A stretch of DNA of 41,506 nt from a virus, in IMG/VR virus record IMGVR_UViG_3300008108_000122, positions 1 to 41,506 of that record; one strand, 5' to 3'. Each line of letters opens with the position of its first letter. Positions within the stretch are counted from its first letter, which is position 1. Shown here one piece after another: positions 1-5,630 of this stretch. A program made the translations under genes and the position numbers. A model generated the notes under the pieces. That model was not told the DNA's origin. It searched no databases and saw only the letters and a program-made list of their open reading frames with translations.

Positions 1-1
1 G

Positions 2-199
2 ATCCAAACTGCCAAAGGTCGTCAACGCATTGCGGATATGATCGACAGTTCTTTGAGCCCTGAGAACTTGACCTGCGATGGGGAACTTCCTCGCGCAGAG
101 GTCAATCGGAGATATAAGGAGCTGATGACTGCCGCAAAGCAACTGAAGAAGTTGGATCCGAGTGTTAAGTTTTACGAATGGGAAGCGGACATTGTATGA
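2..199 (+). CDS. C-terminal part of a small phage protein (5' truncated)
   Basis: The open frame enters from the left edge and gives 65 residues before TGA. The visible part contains SLSPENLTCDGELP followed by a charged helical stretch (RYKELMTAAKQLKKLD) and ends EWEADIV. I do not recognise a function, although the pattern resembles small conserved proteins of T4-like phages. The stop codon overlaps the next start in ATGA, so the two are translationally coupled. The true start lies outside the window. Confidence 0.7.
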   Translation: MQTAKGRQRIADMIDSSLSPENLTCDGELPRAEVNRRYKELMTAAKQLKKLDPSVKFYEWEADIV

Positions 200-339
200 G
201 CAGAACTGTTGAACTGATTGTGCGTCTGCAAGTAGATGAAGATGCAGACATTGCAGAGGTAGTAAGAGAGATGGATTACGAGTTTAATCATCCTGCTATT
301 AAAGACACAGAAATTATTGACGTTTACACGGAGATCTAA
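196..339 (+). CDS. Small acidic phage protein, 47 aa, unknown function
   Basis: The start overlaps the previous stop (ATGA), and the reading frame runs 47 codons to TAA. The protein begins MSRTVELIVRLQVDEDAD. An alternation of hydrophobic and charged residues suggests a small beta-alpha-beta fold, and the rest (REMDYEFNHPAIKDTEIIDVYTEI) is acidic. The next gene begins one base after the stop. Operon position and tight packing support it as a real gene; its function is unknown. Confidence 0.65.
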   Translation: MSRTVELIVRLQVDEDADIAEVVREMDYEFNHPAIKDTEIIDVYTEI

Positions 340-340
340 G

Positions 341-484
341 ATGACTAGACAAGAGCTTGTTGATCTTGTCTTGGAGCAGATTGCTCAAGACGTAAAGAAC
401 GCAGACTTTACAGCTATTGAAGAGCTGTTACACTTTGTGCCAGAGTCTAACCTTAAATCATACTTGTCAGAAGGACCATACTAA
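341..484 (+). CDS. Small phage protein, 47 aa, unknown function
   Basis: The ATG follows the upstream stop by one base. The product has two predicted helices: LVDLVLEQIAQDV, then FTAIEELLHFVPESNLKSYL. It has no signal peptide or membrane segment. The pattern EELLxxVPExxLxxYLSE looks like a short conserved protein often found in early gene arrays of T4-like phages, but I cannot assign a role. It is followed after one base by the 486 gene, so 196-1052 reads as one unit. Confidence 0.65.
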   Translation: MTRQELVDLVLEQIAQDVKNADFTAIEELLHFVPESNLKSYLSEGPY

Positions 485-485
485 T

Positions 486-1052
486 ATGCCAAACTGGTGT
501 AACAACAGCGTAGAGATCTACCACGATGACCCTAAGATGATTGAGCGGGTGCGAACTGCGTTCAATGGTGAAGGCCTGCTACAAGAGTTCATTCCTGTAC
601 CAGAAGACCTGCGTAATATCGTAGCAGGATCAGTTCCTGTTGCAGAAGAAGCAGAACACAAACTCAAAGAAGAGTTCAACCGTATCACATATGGTTACAC
701 TAACTGGTATGACTTCTGTGTCAACGAGTGGGGCACTAAGTGGGAGATTGGTGCTGATGGTAACCCTGCACAGGACATCCCAGGCGGATTGCTATTGGGC
801 TTTGAATCAGCTTGGGCTCCTCCTTGTGCAGCCTATGAGAAGCTGACAGCTATGGGTTTCCGTATTAAGGCTATGTATTTTGAGCCAGGTATGGCATTTG
901 CAGGCATTTGGGAAGACGGTTTCGATGACTACTACGAGTATGGTGGCATGGACTCTACTCAGATTGCCGAGGCGTTGCCTCCAGAGTTAGACGAAGCATT
1001 TGGTATCTCAGAAGATGTAGCACAGTGGGAAGAAGAGAACAAGGAAGACTAA
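486..1052 (+). CDS. Api92-like ferredoxin-fold domain protein
   Basis: A 188-residue protein. The start was chosen at the ATG giving MPNWCNNSVEIY, because MPNWCxNxxxI is the signature N-terminus of the Api92-like/DUF1281 family found in phages and plasmids. An upstream in-frame extension would run through the previous gene. The N-terminal region reads as a ferredoxin-like fold. The middle and C-terminal parts are rich in aromatic and acidic residues (NWYDFCVNEWGTKW, then WAPPCAAYEKL). The biochemical role of the family is not known to me. It is the last gene of its unit and is followed by a hairpin at 1069. Confidence 0.8.
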   Translation: MPNWCNNSVEIYHDDPKMIERVRTAFNGEGLLQEFIPVPEDLRNIVAGSVPVAEEAEHKLKEEFNRITYGYTNWYDFCVNEWGTKWEIGADGNPAQDIPGGLLLGFESAWAPPCAAYEKLTAMGFRIKAMYFEPGMAFAGIWEDGFDDYYEYGGMDSTQIAEALPPELDEAFGISEDVAQWEEENKED

Positions 1053-1068
1053 TACTTTTTGCTTACAA

Positions 1069-1091
1069 AAACCCGCCGATTGTGCGGGTTT
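1069..1091 (+). terminator. Hairpin / probable weak terminator overlapping a -35 box
   Basis: AAACCCGC (1069-1076) pairs with GCGGGTTT (1084-1091) around a 7-nt loop, and is followed by TTTCTCATTT. It lies just after the stop of the 486 gene. Its loop and 3' arm contain the -35 element of the next promoter. Confidence 0.65.
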
Positions 1092-1108
1092 CTCATTTGT
1101 GCTATAAT
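1080..1108 (+). promoter_or_regulatory. Sigma-70-type early promoter
   Basis: -35 TTGTGC (1080-1085), 17-bp spacer, -10 TATAAT (1103-1108). It drives the 1139-1722 pair. The -35 is the weakest match among the early promoters, because it is built into the hairpin at 1069-1091. Confidence 0.7.
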
Positions 1109-1138
1109 ACATGCTTACACAACGCAATAGGAGCAAAC

Positions 1139-1486
1139 ATGCAAGCAGTCATTTTTAACACAGCAGGGGACGGCTACTGGAGCCGCACTGCAAAAGCAGT
1201 AGAGATAGTTGACATGCGGATGGGCTATGTTAGCGACGACAAAGAGTTTGGAGAGCTGTGCGTGTATTTTAACACAGCAGATTGGGACGTTAATGTAGAC
1301 GGTCTCATTTATACAGACAGTGAGTTTTTACACGAGCTGAACGCATTTTTAGTTGAGCAGGGCTTGTGTGCTGTAACATATAGCGAGCAGGGTATGCAGG
1401 GCGACAACTATGTGTCGCTAGACGTTGAAGACGAGTTTATTGCACTGTGGGAAGCTAAGTTTAACACAGTACTGGAGGCAATGTAA
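1139..1486 (+). CDS. Hypothetical early phage protein, 115 aa
   Basis: The start was chosen at the ATG following AGGAGCAAAC, a clear Shine-Dalgarno; the longer open frame upstream runs through the promoter. The product begins MQAVIFNTAGDGYWSRT. It is acidic and mixed alpha/beta, with no recognised motif, signal peptide or membrane helix. The stop TAA shares its last A with the ATG of the 1486 gene (TAATG), so the two are translationally coupled. It comes from the promoter at 1080-1108. Function unknown. Confidence 0.7.
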   Translation: MQAVIFNTAGDGYWSRTAKAVEIVDMRMGYVSDDKEFGELCVYFNTADWDVNVDGLIYTDSEFLHELNAFLVEQGLCAVTYSEQGMQGDNYVSLDVEDEFIALWEAKFNTVLEAM

Positions 1487-1722
1487 TGATTACAGCAGAC
1501 AAGCTAGCCCTACTGACTAACATGCCTGCGGTGATGTTGACAACAGGCATACAGGCTGCAGGCTACAAGAAGGACAAGTTCACAAAGAGCAAGTTCCTGG
1601 GCATAACCAATGCCGGCCTGTTCTGCTACACTGCTACCTACATTGAAGACAATGCAGAGCAGGAGTGCAAAGTCTTTGTCAAGTATGACCCTACAGCGGA
1701 TAGGGTTTCGGTTGACTACTGA
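1486..1722 (+). CDS. Hypothetical early phage protein, 78 aa
   Basis: The frame begins within TAATG at the end of the 1139 gene. The N-terminal half is helical with a GIQAAGYKKDKFTKSKF segment, and the C-terminal half is beta-rich (GLFCYTATYIED, CKVFVKYDP). It has two cysteines and no catalytic pattern I recognise. The final codons overlap the -35 box of the next promoter (1712-1717), part of the dense packing of this region. Function unknown. Confidence 0.7.
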   Translation: MITADKLALLTNMPAVMLTTGIQAAGYKKDKFTKSKFLGITNAGLFCYTATYIEDNAEQECKVFVKYDPTADRVSVDY

Positions 1723-1740
1723 GCCAAAAGGCCTTATAAT
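1712..1740 (+). promoter_or_regulatory. Sigma-70-type early promoter
   Basis: -35 TTGACT (1712-1717) lies inside the end of the 1486 gene, followed by a 17-bp spacer and -10 TATAAT (1735-1740). The spacer carries a small GCC-AAAA-GGC hairpin. It is followed by the recurrent leader string ACATACAT. Confidence 0.85.
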
Positions 1741-1773
1741 ACATACATCGACAACGCAATTAGGAGCGAAACT

Positions 1774-2043
1774 ATGCTAACAACTAAACAAGTCCGTGCT
1801 ATTATCGCACAACATTCCACCAGCACCTACGGAGTGTACACAAACAAAACTAAATCCGACGCTTCAAATATTCGTCGTGTCAAGTGTTATTTCCGGGGTA
1901 ATACTAAACTGCTAATCGCACTGCAAAAAGCAGCCGGCAAACAAAACGTTACACTTACAGAAGGTGGAGACAGTTACTACAGCGGCGGGCCGGGCATTAT
2001 TGTTAAGTGCGTTTTAGAAGACGCTACAACTGCTCCTTTTTAA
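1774..2043 (+). CDS. Hypothetical early phage protein, 89 aa
   Basis: The ATG follows GGAGCGAA (1763-1770), a full-length copy of the Shine-Dalgarno string that recurs in this region. The product starts with a helical segment (TTKQVRAIIAQHS), continues with basic and aromatic beta-rich sequence, and has a glycine-rich YYSGGPGIIVKC stretch near the end. I see no known domain. It is transcribed from 1712-1740 as a single-gene unit and is bounded by the hairpin-promoter at 2045. Function unknown. Confidence 0.7.
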   Translation: MLTTKQVRAIIAQHSTSTYGVYTNKTKSDASNIRRVKCYFRGNTKLLIALQKAAGKQNVTLTEGGDSYYSGGPGIIVKCVLEDATTAPF

Positions 2044-2044
2044 T

Positions 2045-2083
2045 AACCCTTCGGTTGACAGGGTTACCAAAAGACGCTATAAT
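2045..2083 (+). promoter_or_regulatory. Early promoter with -35 inside a hairpin
   Basis: -35 TTGACA (2055-2060), 17-bp spacer, -10 TATAAT (2078-2083). AACCCT (2045-2050) pairs with AGGGTT (2060-2065), placing the -35 in the loop. The hairpin begins two bases after the stop of the previous gene. Confidence 0.9.
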
Positions 2084-2114
2084 ACATACATCAACAACGC
2101 ACTAAGGAGCAAAG

Positions 2115-2381
2115 ATGAGCAACTATCCTAACATGAGTTACTGCATGAACGAGAACACACTGCTGGCGCTGAAGCAGGTGCTGGACGCTATGCAAGAGGA
2201 AGGCCCGCAGTTCCTGCGTGAGCTGTCGCGTGATGAGCGCCGTAGCTTTGAGGCACTGTTTAACATGTGCGAAGACTTTATGTCGCTGAGCGAGGAACTG
2301 CAAGCAGAGTACGAGCAAGAAGAGCGTGATGGCCAGCCCGACGAAGCGCAAGAGTGGGCAGACTTTGATCCGGAGTGCTAA
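2115..2381 (+). CDS. Hypothetical acidic early protein, 88 aa
   Basis: The ATG follows AAGGAGCAAAG. The product is strongly acidic and almost entirely helical: LLALKQVLDAMQEEGPQFL, then FEALFNMCEDFMSLSEELQ, ending in a Glu/Asp-rich tail (EWADFDPEC). It has no membrane segment. Acidic composition and small size are typical of phage early proteins that bind host proteins or mimic DNA, but nothing in the sequence identifies a target. It is a single-gene unit. Confidence 0.7.
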   Translation: MSNYPNMSYCMNENTLLALKQVLDAMQEEGPQFLRELSRDERRSFEALFNMCEDFMSLSEELQAEYEQEERDGQPDEAQEWADFDPEC

Positions 2382-2392
2382 AGGGTTTTTGG

Positions 2393-2421
2393 TTGACGCA
2401 TTAGCCAAAATGCGTTATAAT
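2393..2421 (+). promoter_or_regulatory. Early promoter with spacer hairpin
   Basis: -35 TTGACG (2393-2398), 17-bp spacer, -10 TATAAT (2416-2421). ACGCATT (2396-2402) pairs with AATGCGT (2409-2415), so the hairpin occupies the spacer. Confidence 0.85.
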
Positions 2422-2446
2422 TAACACTTAACAACAAAGGAACAAA

Positions 2447-2632
2447 ATGAATAACGTGTACATTGTACAAGGTCTGGGCTTCGGAGACTACGAGAACTGT
2501 TTTTACAACTTGCAAGCATTTGCTACTAAAGCAGCCGCACTGAGCCACATTGCTGTTTTGCAAGCAGAGGACGAATCTAACGACAGCGGCCCGCAAGAGT
2601 ACACTGTAGAGGAAGTGTTATTCACCCTGTAA
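2447..2632 (+). CDS. Hypothetical early protein, 61 aa
   Basis: A 61-residue frame starts after AAGGAACAAA. It begins MNNVYIVQGLGFGDYENCFYN, a beta-rich stretch, followed by a helix (AFATKAAALSHIAVLQAEDE) and an acidic C-terminus. The pattern of strand, helix and strand is compatible with a tiny alpha/beta domain. No family is recognised. It has its own promoter (2393-2421) and is followed by another (2649-2677). Confidence 0.65.
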   Translation: MNNVYIVQGLGFGDYENCFYNLQAFATKAAALSHIAVLQAEDESNDSGPQEYTVEEVLFTL

Positions 2633-2648
2633 GCTGTAGGGTCTTTGG

Positions 2649-2677
2649 TTGACATAAGCGCCAAAAGGCCTTATAAT
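2649..2677 (+). promoter_or_regulatory. Sigma-70-type early promoter
   Basis: -35 TTGACA (2649-2654), 17-bp spacer, -10 TATAAT (2672-2677). The spacer contains GCC-AAAA-GGC, and TTTGG before the -35 can also pair with CCAAA in the spacer. Drives 2709-3316. Confidence 0.9.
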
Positions 2678-2708
2678 ACATACATACTGAAACACAAAGG
2701 AGCTTGAA

Positions 2709-3134
2709 ATGGGAACACGAAGCACTATCGCACTTGAATTTGCAGACGGCACAGTAGAGCAAGTCTACTGTCACTGGGACGGTTACTTGAGCAACAATGG
2801 ACAGATCCTTGCTCGTTACTACATGGACCCGTTCAAAGTCAAAGAACTGCTGGCGCTGGGAGCGTTCTCTAGCTTAGAGGATACTGTTGAGGGAACTAAG
2901 ACAGGCGCTTATCATCACTGGCGCGGTGAAGAGATTGTAATCAACAAATACAAGAACGCAGACGAATACTTTGACTGCTCACAGCAAGAAGAGTACGACT
3001 ACATCCTGCGCAATGTCAACGGCAAAGCCGTTTGGTTCGTTCGTTATTACGAGTCAGAGAACACTTGGATGCCGTTGGAAGAGGCGTTTATCGACGAGCA
3101 AGATCGTATTGCACAAGAGGAGACAGAAGAATGA
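2709..3134 (+). CDS. Conserved phage protein (MGTRSTIALEFADG family), 141 aa
   Basis: Starts after AAGGAGCTTGAA. The N-terminus MGTRSTIALEFADGTVEQVYCHWDGY is a pattern I recognise from conserved but uncharacterised proteins in many tailed phages and plasmids. Further on, residues 80-110 are charged and aromatic (AYHHWRGEEIVINKY), and the C-terminus is acidic. No catalytic residues can be assigned with confidence. Its stop overlaps the start of the 3131 gene in ATGA, so the two are co-translated. The family is clear, the function unknown. Confidence 0.75.
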   Translation: MGTRSTIALEFADGTVEQVYCHWDGYLSNNGQILARYYMDPFKVKELLALGAFSSLEDTVEGTKTGAYHHWRGEEIVINKYKNADEYFDCSQQEEYDYILRNVNGKAVWFVRYYESENTWMPLEEAFIDEQDRIAQEETEE

Positions 3135-3316
3135 GCGCGATTAAAGATTTGAGTTATGATATCCAAGAGATGTTCATTGACGGTGCGGATGCTACACATA
3201 TCGCATTCATGTTGAAGGTTCCGTTGGATGAAGTTCAGAAGGTGTTGAATAGCTTTGGGGTTAGTGACGAGGATATTGTTGCAGACGAACCTTATAGTCC
3301 CTACAACGGAGCATAA
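3131..3316 (+). CDS. Small helix-turn-helix-like protein, 61 aa
   Basis: The ATG overlaps the previous stop (ATGA). The segment MFIDGADATHIAFMLKVPLDEVQKVLNSFGV (about residues 14-44) has the spacing of a small helix-turn-helix, in which a helix is followed by a turn and a second helix containing PLDEVQKVL. The tail is acidic. A DNA-binding role is plausible, but the domain is short and unverified. It is followed directly by the hairpin-promoter at 3315, which overlaps its stop codon. Confidence 0.65.
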   Translation: MSAIKDLSYDIQEMFIDGADATHIAFMLKVPLDEVQKVLNSFGVSDEDIVADEPYSPYNGA

Positions 3317-3355
3317 ACCCTACAGGTTGACGGGTTTCTCCTTTGGTGTTATAAT
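3315..3355 (+). promoter_or_regulatory. Early promoter with -35 inside a hairpin
   Basis: AAACCC (3315-3320) pairs with GGGTTT (3332-3337). The -35 TTGACG (3327-3332) lies in the loop and the first stem base, followed by a 17-bp spacer and -10 TATAAT (3350-3355). TTTCTCCTTT after the hairpin makes it a possible weak terminator for the 2709-3316 unit. Confidence 0.85.
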
Positions 3356-3379
3356 TGATACATGAAAAGGAGAAAAGCA

Positions 3380-3502
3380 ATGCAACTGACAATACCCGTG
3401 CGTCGCCCAGTGTGTCGCACTCCTATTAAACCCAAACAGGCGCACAAGATAGCAACTCGTTATCAACGCAAGCCAAAGCATAAAGGACGCACACATGATT
3501 GA
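3380..3502 (+). CDS. Very basic small protein, 40 aa
   Basis: A 40-codon frame preceded by AAAAGGAGAAAAGCA. The product is rich in Arg, Lys and His (for example VRRPVCRTPIKPKQ and RKPKHKGRTH) and has a single cysteine. Its composition suggests nucleic-acid or ribosome binding, but no family is recognised. It overlaps the 3495 gene by 8 bases in another frame. The good Shine-Dalgarno and its place directly after a promoter are the main support. Confidence 0.55.
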   Translation: MQLTIPVRRPVCRTPIKPKQAHKIATRYQRKPKHKGRTHD

Positions 3503-3734
3503 GATTACAATCGAAGGACTGAATGCACGTCAACGTGCCCTGGCTGACATCATCTGGGCATGTGACAATCAAAAGCAGGTCAACGAGTTTATTCGCAGCC
3601 TGCCTACGATTCGACTGCAAGACGAAGCAAAGACCATCGTAAGCCTTATGATTATGGCAACTGTAGAACAATGCTACGATGGCATAGGCGATATGCCCGA
3701 AGCACAACAACTGATCGATAAGGTCCTAAAATGA
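3495..3734 (+). CDS. Hypothetical early protein, 79 aa
   Basis: The start overlaps the end of the 3380 gene. The product begins with a short strand (MIEITIEGL) followed by helices with NARQRALADIIWACDNQKQVNEFIRSLP, and it ends in an acidic helix. It resembles other small helical phage proteins with an N-terminal strand, but I cannot name the family. The stop overlaps the next start (ATGA at 3731), so 3380-4110 forms a tightly coupled four-gene string. Confidence 0.65.
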   Translation: MIEITIEGLNARQRALADIIWACDNQKQVNEFIRSLPTIRLQDEAKTIVSLMIMATVEQCYDGIGDMPEAQQLIDKVLK

Positions 3735-3856
3735 AATCAACTATCTATTACAGCAAACGAAACTTCACTACAGATACTCTGCCCGAAGTTACTAAGAGCA
3801 AACTGGTCTATGACTTTATTGCACTCTTAGCCGTTATGAAGGTTTGGGCACGGTGA
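3731..3856 (+). CDS. Small basic protein, 41 aa, unknown
   Basis: The start codon overlaps the previous stop (ATGA). The 41-residue product starts MKSTIYYSKRNFTTDTLPEV and ends with a hydrophobic helix (LVYDFIALLAVMKVWAR) that might lie on a membrane, although it is short. Its stop overlaps the next start as GTGA. The support is entirely from the coupled operon arrangement and the absence of any other good frame here. Confidence 0.5.
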   Translation: MKSTIYYSKRNFTTDTLPEVTKSKLVYDFIALLAVMKVWAR

Positions 3857-4110
3857 GCCGCCTTGCAATGTACGGCAGGCCCTATGTGATCTTTAATCCT
3901 GCTAATCAAGATCATAGGAAATGGTTTGCCAACTTTAATAAGACAGGTGCATGGGGTTCGTGTCCAGTTCGATTCGTAGTCAACGACGATCACGGCGATT
4001 TGATCACTATGATCCAGCGCGAATTGATCCAATATTACGTGGACAAAGAGTTCTCTAAACCCAGTACTGTTGCAAAAAAACAACGGCAAAAAAGCCTAGT
4101 TTTTGGTTGA
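3853..4110 (+). CDS. Conserved early phage protein, 85 aa (GTG start)
   Basis: I chose GTG at 3853 because it overlaps the previous stop in GTGA; a TTG three codons earlier is possible. The product reads MSRLAMYGRPYVIFNPANQDH, then a WFANFNKTGAWGSCPVRF segment and a helix (LITMIQRELIQYYVDKEF), with a basic tail. The pattern MYGRPYVxFNPxNxxHR is familiar from uncharacterised phage proteins. Its TGA stop lies inside the -35 box TTGACA (4107-4112) of the next promoter. Function unknown. Confidence 0.65.
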   Translation: MSRLAMYGRPYVIFNPANQDHRKWFANFNKTGAWGSCPVRFVVNDDHGDLITMIQRELIQYYVDKEFSKPSTVAKKQRQKSLVFG

Positions 4111-4135
4111 CACTGGCGCCAAAAGGCGTTATAAT
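4107..4135 (+). promoter_or_regulatory. Early promoter overlapping a stop codon
   Basis: -35 TTGACA (4107-4112) contains the TGA stop of the 3853 gene, followed by a 17-bp spacer and -10 TATAAT (4130-4135). CGCC-AAAA-GGCG forms a hairpin in the spacer. Confidence 0.9.
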
Positions 4136-4167
4136 TGATACATCAACAACGCACTAAGGAGCACTAA

Positions 4168-4518
4168 ATGACAGCAGTAGCATTTGACGTAGAGGCAGTT
4201 CAGAACGCAACTAACGAAGCCGCAATGGCCGCTCGTACCGCAGTGAAACAAGCCTATGCCGCACTAGGTGGCGATCGTGGCCCTTGTGGCTTTGCTTGGG
4301 TTAACGTTTGGGGCGTCCGCTCTAACAGCAAGCTCGGCAACGCACTCAAGGCCGCAGGCTTCCGCAAGGACTACACGGGTGCATTGAGTCTGTGGAATCC
4401 AGGCAAAGCGGCTGCTCAAAGCATTGACATTCTGGAAGCAGGTGCCTATGCTTACGCAGAGGTTTTGAAAGAGAAGTTGGGTTTGGAGAAGGTCTACGCA
4501 GGTTCGCGTATGGATTGA
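4168..4518 (+). CDS. Conserved phage protein, 116 aa, unknown function
   Basis: Starts after AAGGAGCACTAA. The N-terminal half is an alanine-rich helix with a GPCGFAWVNVWGVRSNSKLGN segment, then GFRKDYTGALSLWNPG, and the end is a helix followed by GLEKVYAGSRMD. The block 'W..V..G.R.NS.LG..L...GF.K....G..LWNP' looks like a conserved phage family without known function. It may bind nucleic acid given its basic and aromatic centre, which is inference. Single-gene unit between two promoters. Confidence 0.7.
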   Translation: MTAVAFDVEAVQNATNEAAMAARTAVKQAYAALGGDRGPCGFAWVNVWGVRSNSKLGNALKAAGFRKDYTGALSLWNPGKAAAQSIDILEAGAYAYAEVLKEKLGLEKVYAGSRMD

Positions 4519-4529
4519 TTTTGCCAAAA

Positions 4530-4562
4530 GGGGTTGACCGCAACCCCGATTGGTGTTACAAT
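4530..4562 (+). promoter_or_regulatory. Early promoter with -35 inside a hairpin stem
   Basis: GGGGTTG (4530-4536) pairs with CAACCCC (4541-4547) around ACCG. The -35 TTGACC (4534-4539) is partly in the stem, followed by a 17-bp spacer and -10 TACAAT (4557-4562). This is the strongest hairpin of the series. Confidence 0.85.
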
Positions 4563-4568
4563 AGAAAC

Positions 4569-4584
4569 ATGTCCAAAAGGACAT
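4569..4584 (+). other. 5'-terminal mRNA stem-loop
   Basis: ATGTCC-AAAA-GGACAT (4569-4584) forms a perfect 6-bp hairpin at about the expected +1 of the 4557-4562 promoter. A hairpin at the extreme 5' end commonly protects mRNA from 5'-end-dependent decay. The following leader has a tandem ATTAACTT repeat. Confidence 0.6.
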
Positions 4585-4624
4585 AAGGCAATTAACTTAA
4601 ATTAACTTGAAAAGGCAAAATAAA

Positions 4625-4999
4625 ATGGCAACAGATAAACTGTTTACGGTAGTTGGTACTTCTAAGCTCAATGGTGAGATGAAGGTTCGCTTTGCGAACG
4701 ATGTGATGCGTGTTAAGGTGCTGGCAAAGCACGGACACACTGACATTAACCTTATTGAGTTGGATACTCCAATGACCAAGCTTGAGGCTGTAAAAGTTCT
4801 CAAGACTGCGGACGAGTTCCAAGGCGCCGCAGAGCAAAGCGCAATCGCTGACTATCTCGATCGCAAGGACGAGACACCCGCCAAAGCTACAAAGGCTGTG
4901 GCACCTGCTAAGACTGCAACGGTCAAGGCTCCCAAAGTCAAAGCTGCTATCAAAGCATCTAAGATTGACACTAGCGAGATGGAAGACGCTCCATTCTAA
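4625..4999 (+). CDS. Phage protein with SSB-like acidic tail, 124 aa
   Basis: Start ATG follows AAAAGGCAAAATAAA. Residues 1-65 form a compact beta-rich domain (LFTVVGTSKLNGEMKVRF, then VMRVKVLAKHGHTDINLIEL). Residues 84-112 are a Lys/Ala-rich linker, and the protein ends DTSEMEDAPF. The last residues resemble the acidic DDDIPF tip by which bacterial SSB recruits partners. The N-terminal domain is not an obvious OB fold, so I do not call it SSB. It may bind nucleic acid or a host SSB partner; that is inference. It has its own promoter with a protected 5' end, suggesting high expression. Confidence 0.65.
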   Translation: MATDKLFTVVGTSKLNGEMKVRFANDVMRVKVLAKHGHTDINLIELDTPMTKLEAVKVLKTADEFQGAAEQSAIADYLDRKDETPAKATKAVAPAKTATVKAPKVKAAIKASKIDTSEMEDAPF

Positions 5000-5006
5000 T
5001 CTACAG

Positions 5007-5051
5007 CACCGTATCGCTGAGCATCATAAATACACTCTATGCGATACGGTG
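5007..5051 (+). promoter_or_regulatory. Late promoter inside an inverted repeat that covers the next start codon
   Basis: CACCGTATCGC (5007-5017) is an exact inverted repeat of GCGATACGGTG (5041-5051). The loop contains CATAAATA (5025-5032), a T4-type late promoter box. The 3' arm begins at the G of the ATG (5039-5041). RNA from upstream would fold the start region; RNA starting at the late promoter lacks the 5' arm. The same logic is established for T4 genes e and soc and the I-TevI gene. Confidence 0.65.
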
Positions 5052-5233
5052 TTTCCCAATCAAACGATTATCAACAAGTTGGCGCAGTGGTCATCAGAGA
5101 CTTCCTTAGTGAACCTAAGGGCCGAGTCCTTTGCGTGATCGCTCGCGACAACCTCTACGAAGCAGAGCAGACAGCACAATACCTCTGCGATTTATTAAAC
5201 AAAGAAGAAAAACATGCCCTGGGTTCAGTATGA
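5039..5233 (+). CDS. Small late-type protein, 64 aa
   Basis: The ATG lies 6 nt downstream of a CATAAATA late box, with no Shine-Dalgarno, so a late transcript would be leaderless or nearly so. The product starts MRYGVSQSNDYQQVGAVVIRD, followed by GRVLCVIARDNLYEAEQTAQYLCDLL, a strand-helix pattern. No family is recognised. It overlaps the 5214 gene by 20 bases. It is the only gene in the early block with an apparent late promoter. Confidence 0.6.
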   Translation: MRYGVSQSNDYQQVGAVVIRDFLSEPKGRVLCVIARDNLYEAEQTAQYLCDLLNKEEKHALGSV

Positions 5234-5414
5234 AGTTTGGAGTGTCGACGAACTTGGACACGAAGAAATCATTGACACAACTAACAGTCTAAAAGAAGCA
5301 AATCAATTGGCGGATGTAACGCTAAATGATGTTGACAACGGCATTGTAGAGTGTATAATATACAAAGAGACAGAAGGCGAGCTTGAAGAAGTCGCTGTGG
5401 TAGTTAGGGATTGA
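5214..5414 (+). CDS. Hypothetical acidic protein, 66 aa
   Basis: Starts at an ATG inside the 3' end of the 5039 gene, after AAAGAAGAAAAAC. The product MPWVQYEVWSVDELGHEEII has a strand, a helix (SLKEANQLADVTLND) and two further strands. This is a typical small alpha/beta protein with no catalytic residues apparent. The second half of the gene carries the promoter (5332-5359) that should drive the tRNA genes. Function unknown. Confidence 0.6.
   Translation: MPWVQYEVWSVDELGHEEIIDTTNSLKEANQLADVTLNDVDNGIVECIIYKETEGELEEVAVVVRD
5332..5359 (+). promoter_or_regulatory. Promoter for the tRNA cluster, inside a coding region
   Basis: -35 TTGACA (5332-5337), 16-bp spacer, -10 TATAAT (5354-5359), about 60 bp upstream of the first tRNA and inside the 5214 gene. 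No hairpin is associated. Confidence 0.75.
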
Positions 5415-5419
5415 TCAAT

Positions 5420-5504
5420 GCTCGGATGGTGAAATAGGTAGACACAAGAGACTTAAAATCTCTCGCTGAAAGGCGTGCCGGTTCGATTCCGGCTCCGAGC
5501 ACCA
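5420..5504 (+). tRNA. tRNA-Leu (anticodon UAA)
   Basis: Acceptor GCTCGGA pairs with TCCGAGC. Anticodon arm AGAGA-CTTAAAA-TCTCT gives anticodon TAA. A short class II variable arm follows, then T arm GCCGG-TTCGATT-CCGGC, and the 3' ACCA is encoded. 85 nt. It reads UUA codons, favoured by AT-rich phage genes. Confidence 0.95.
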
Positions 5505-5505
5505 A

Positions 5506-5547
5506 GAATACCAAAGTAAATTTACAGGGAATACCAAAGTAAATTTA
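5506..5547 (+). repeat. 19-bp tandem direct repeat between tRNA genes
   Basis: GAATACCAAAGTAAATTTA occurs at 5506-5524 and again at 5529-5547, a 23-bp period. The repeats fill the spacer between tRNA-Leu and tRNA-Arg and could be a processing spacer or a scar of tRNA duplication and loss. Confidence 0.9.
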
Positions 5548-5548
5548 T

Positions 5549-5625
5549 CTGACTGTAGCTCAACTGGATAGAGCAACAGCCTTCTAAGCTGTAGGTCGGG
5601 GGTTCGAGTCCCTCCAGTCAGGCCA
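5549..5625 (+). tRNA. tRNA-Arg (anticodon UCU)
   Basis: Acceptor CTGACTG pairs with CAGTCAG. Anticodon arm ACAGC-CTTCTAA-GCTGT gives TCT. T arm GGGGG-TTCGAGT-CCCTC has one G-U pair. GCCA is encoded at the 3' end. 77 nt. It reads AGA codons. Confidence 0.95.
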
Positions 5626-5630
5626 GTTTA

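Noticed and set aside
2091-2408. Long minus-strand frames opposite early genes (also 4264-4584, 8835-9278)
   Set aside because: They are antisense shadows of well-supported plus-strand genes with Shine-Dalgarno and promoters.
4625-4999. Calling this gene an SSB
   Set aside because: Only the C-terminal tip resembles SSB; the N-terminal domain is not an evident OB fold and gp32 is already present.
5506-5547. CRISPR-like tandem repeat between tRNAs
   Set aside because: Only two units, a 4-bp gap and no cas genes; it is a simple local duplication.
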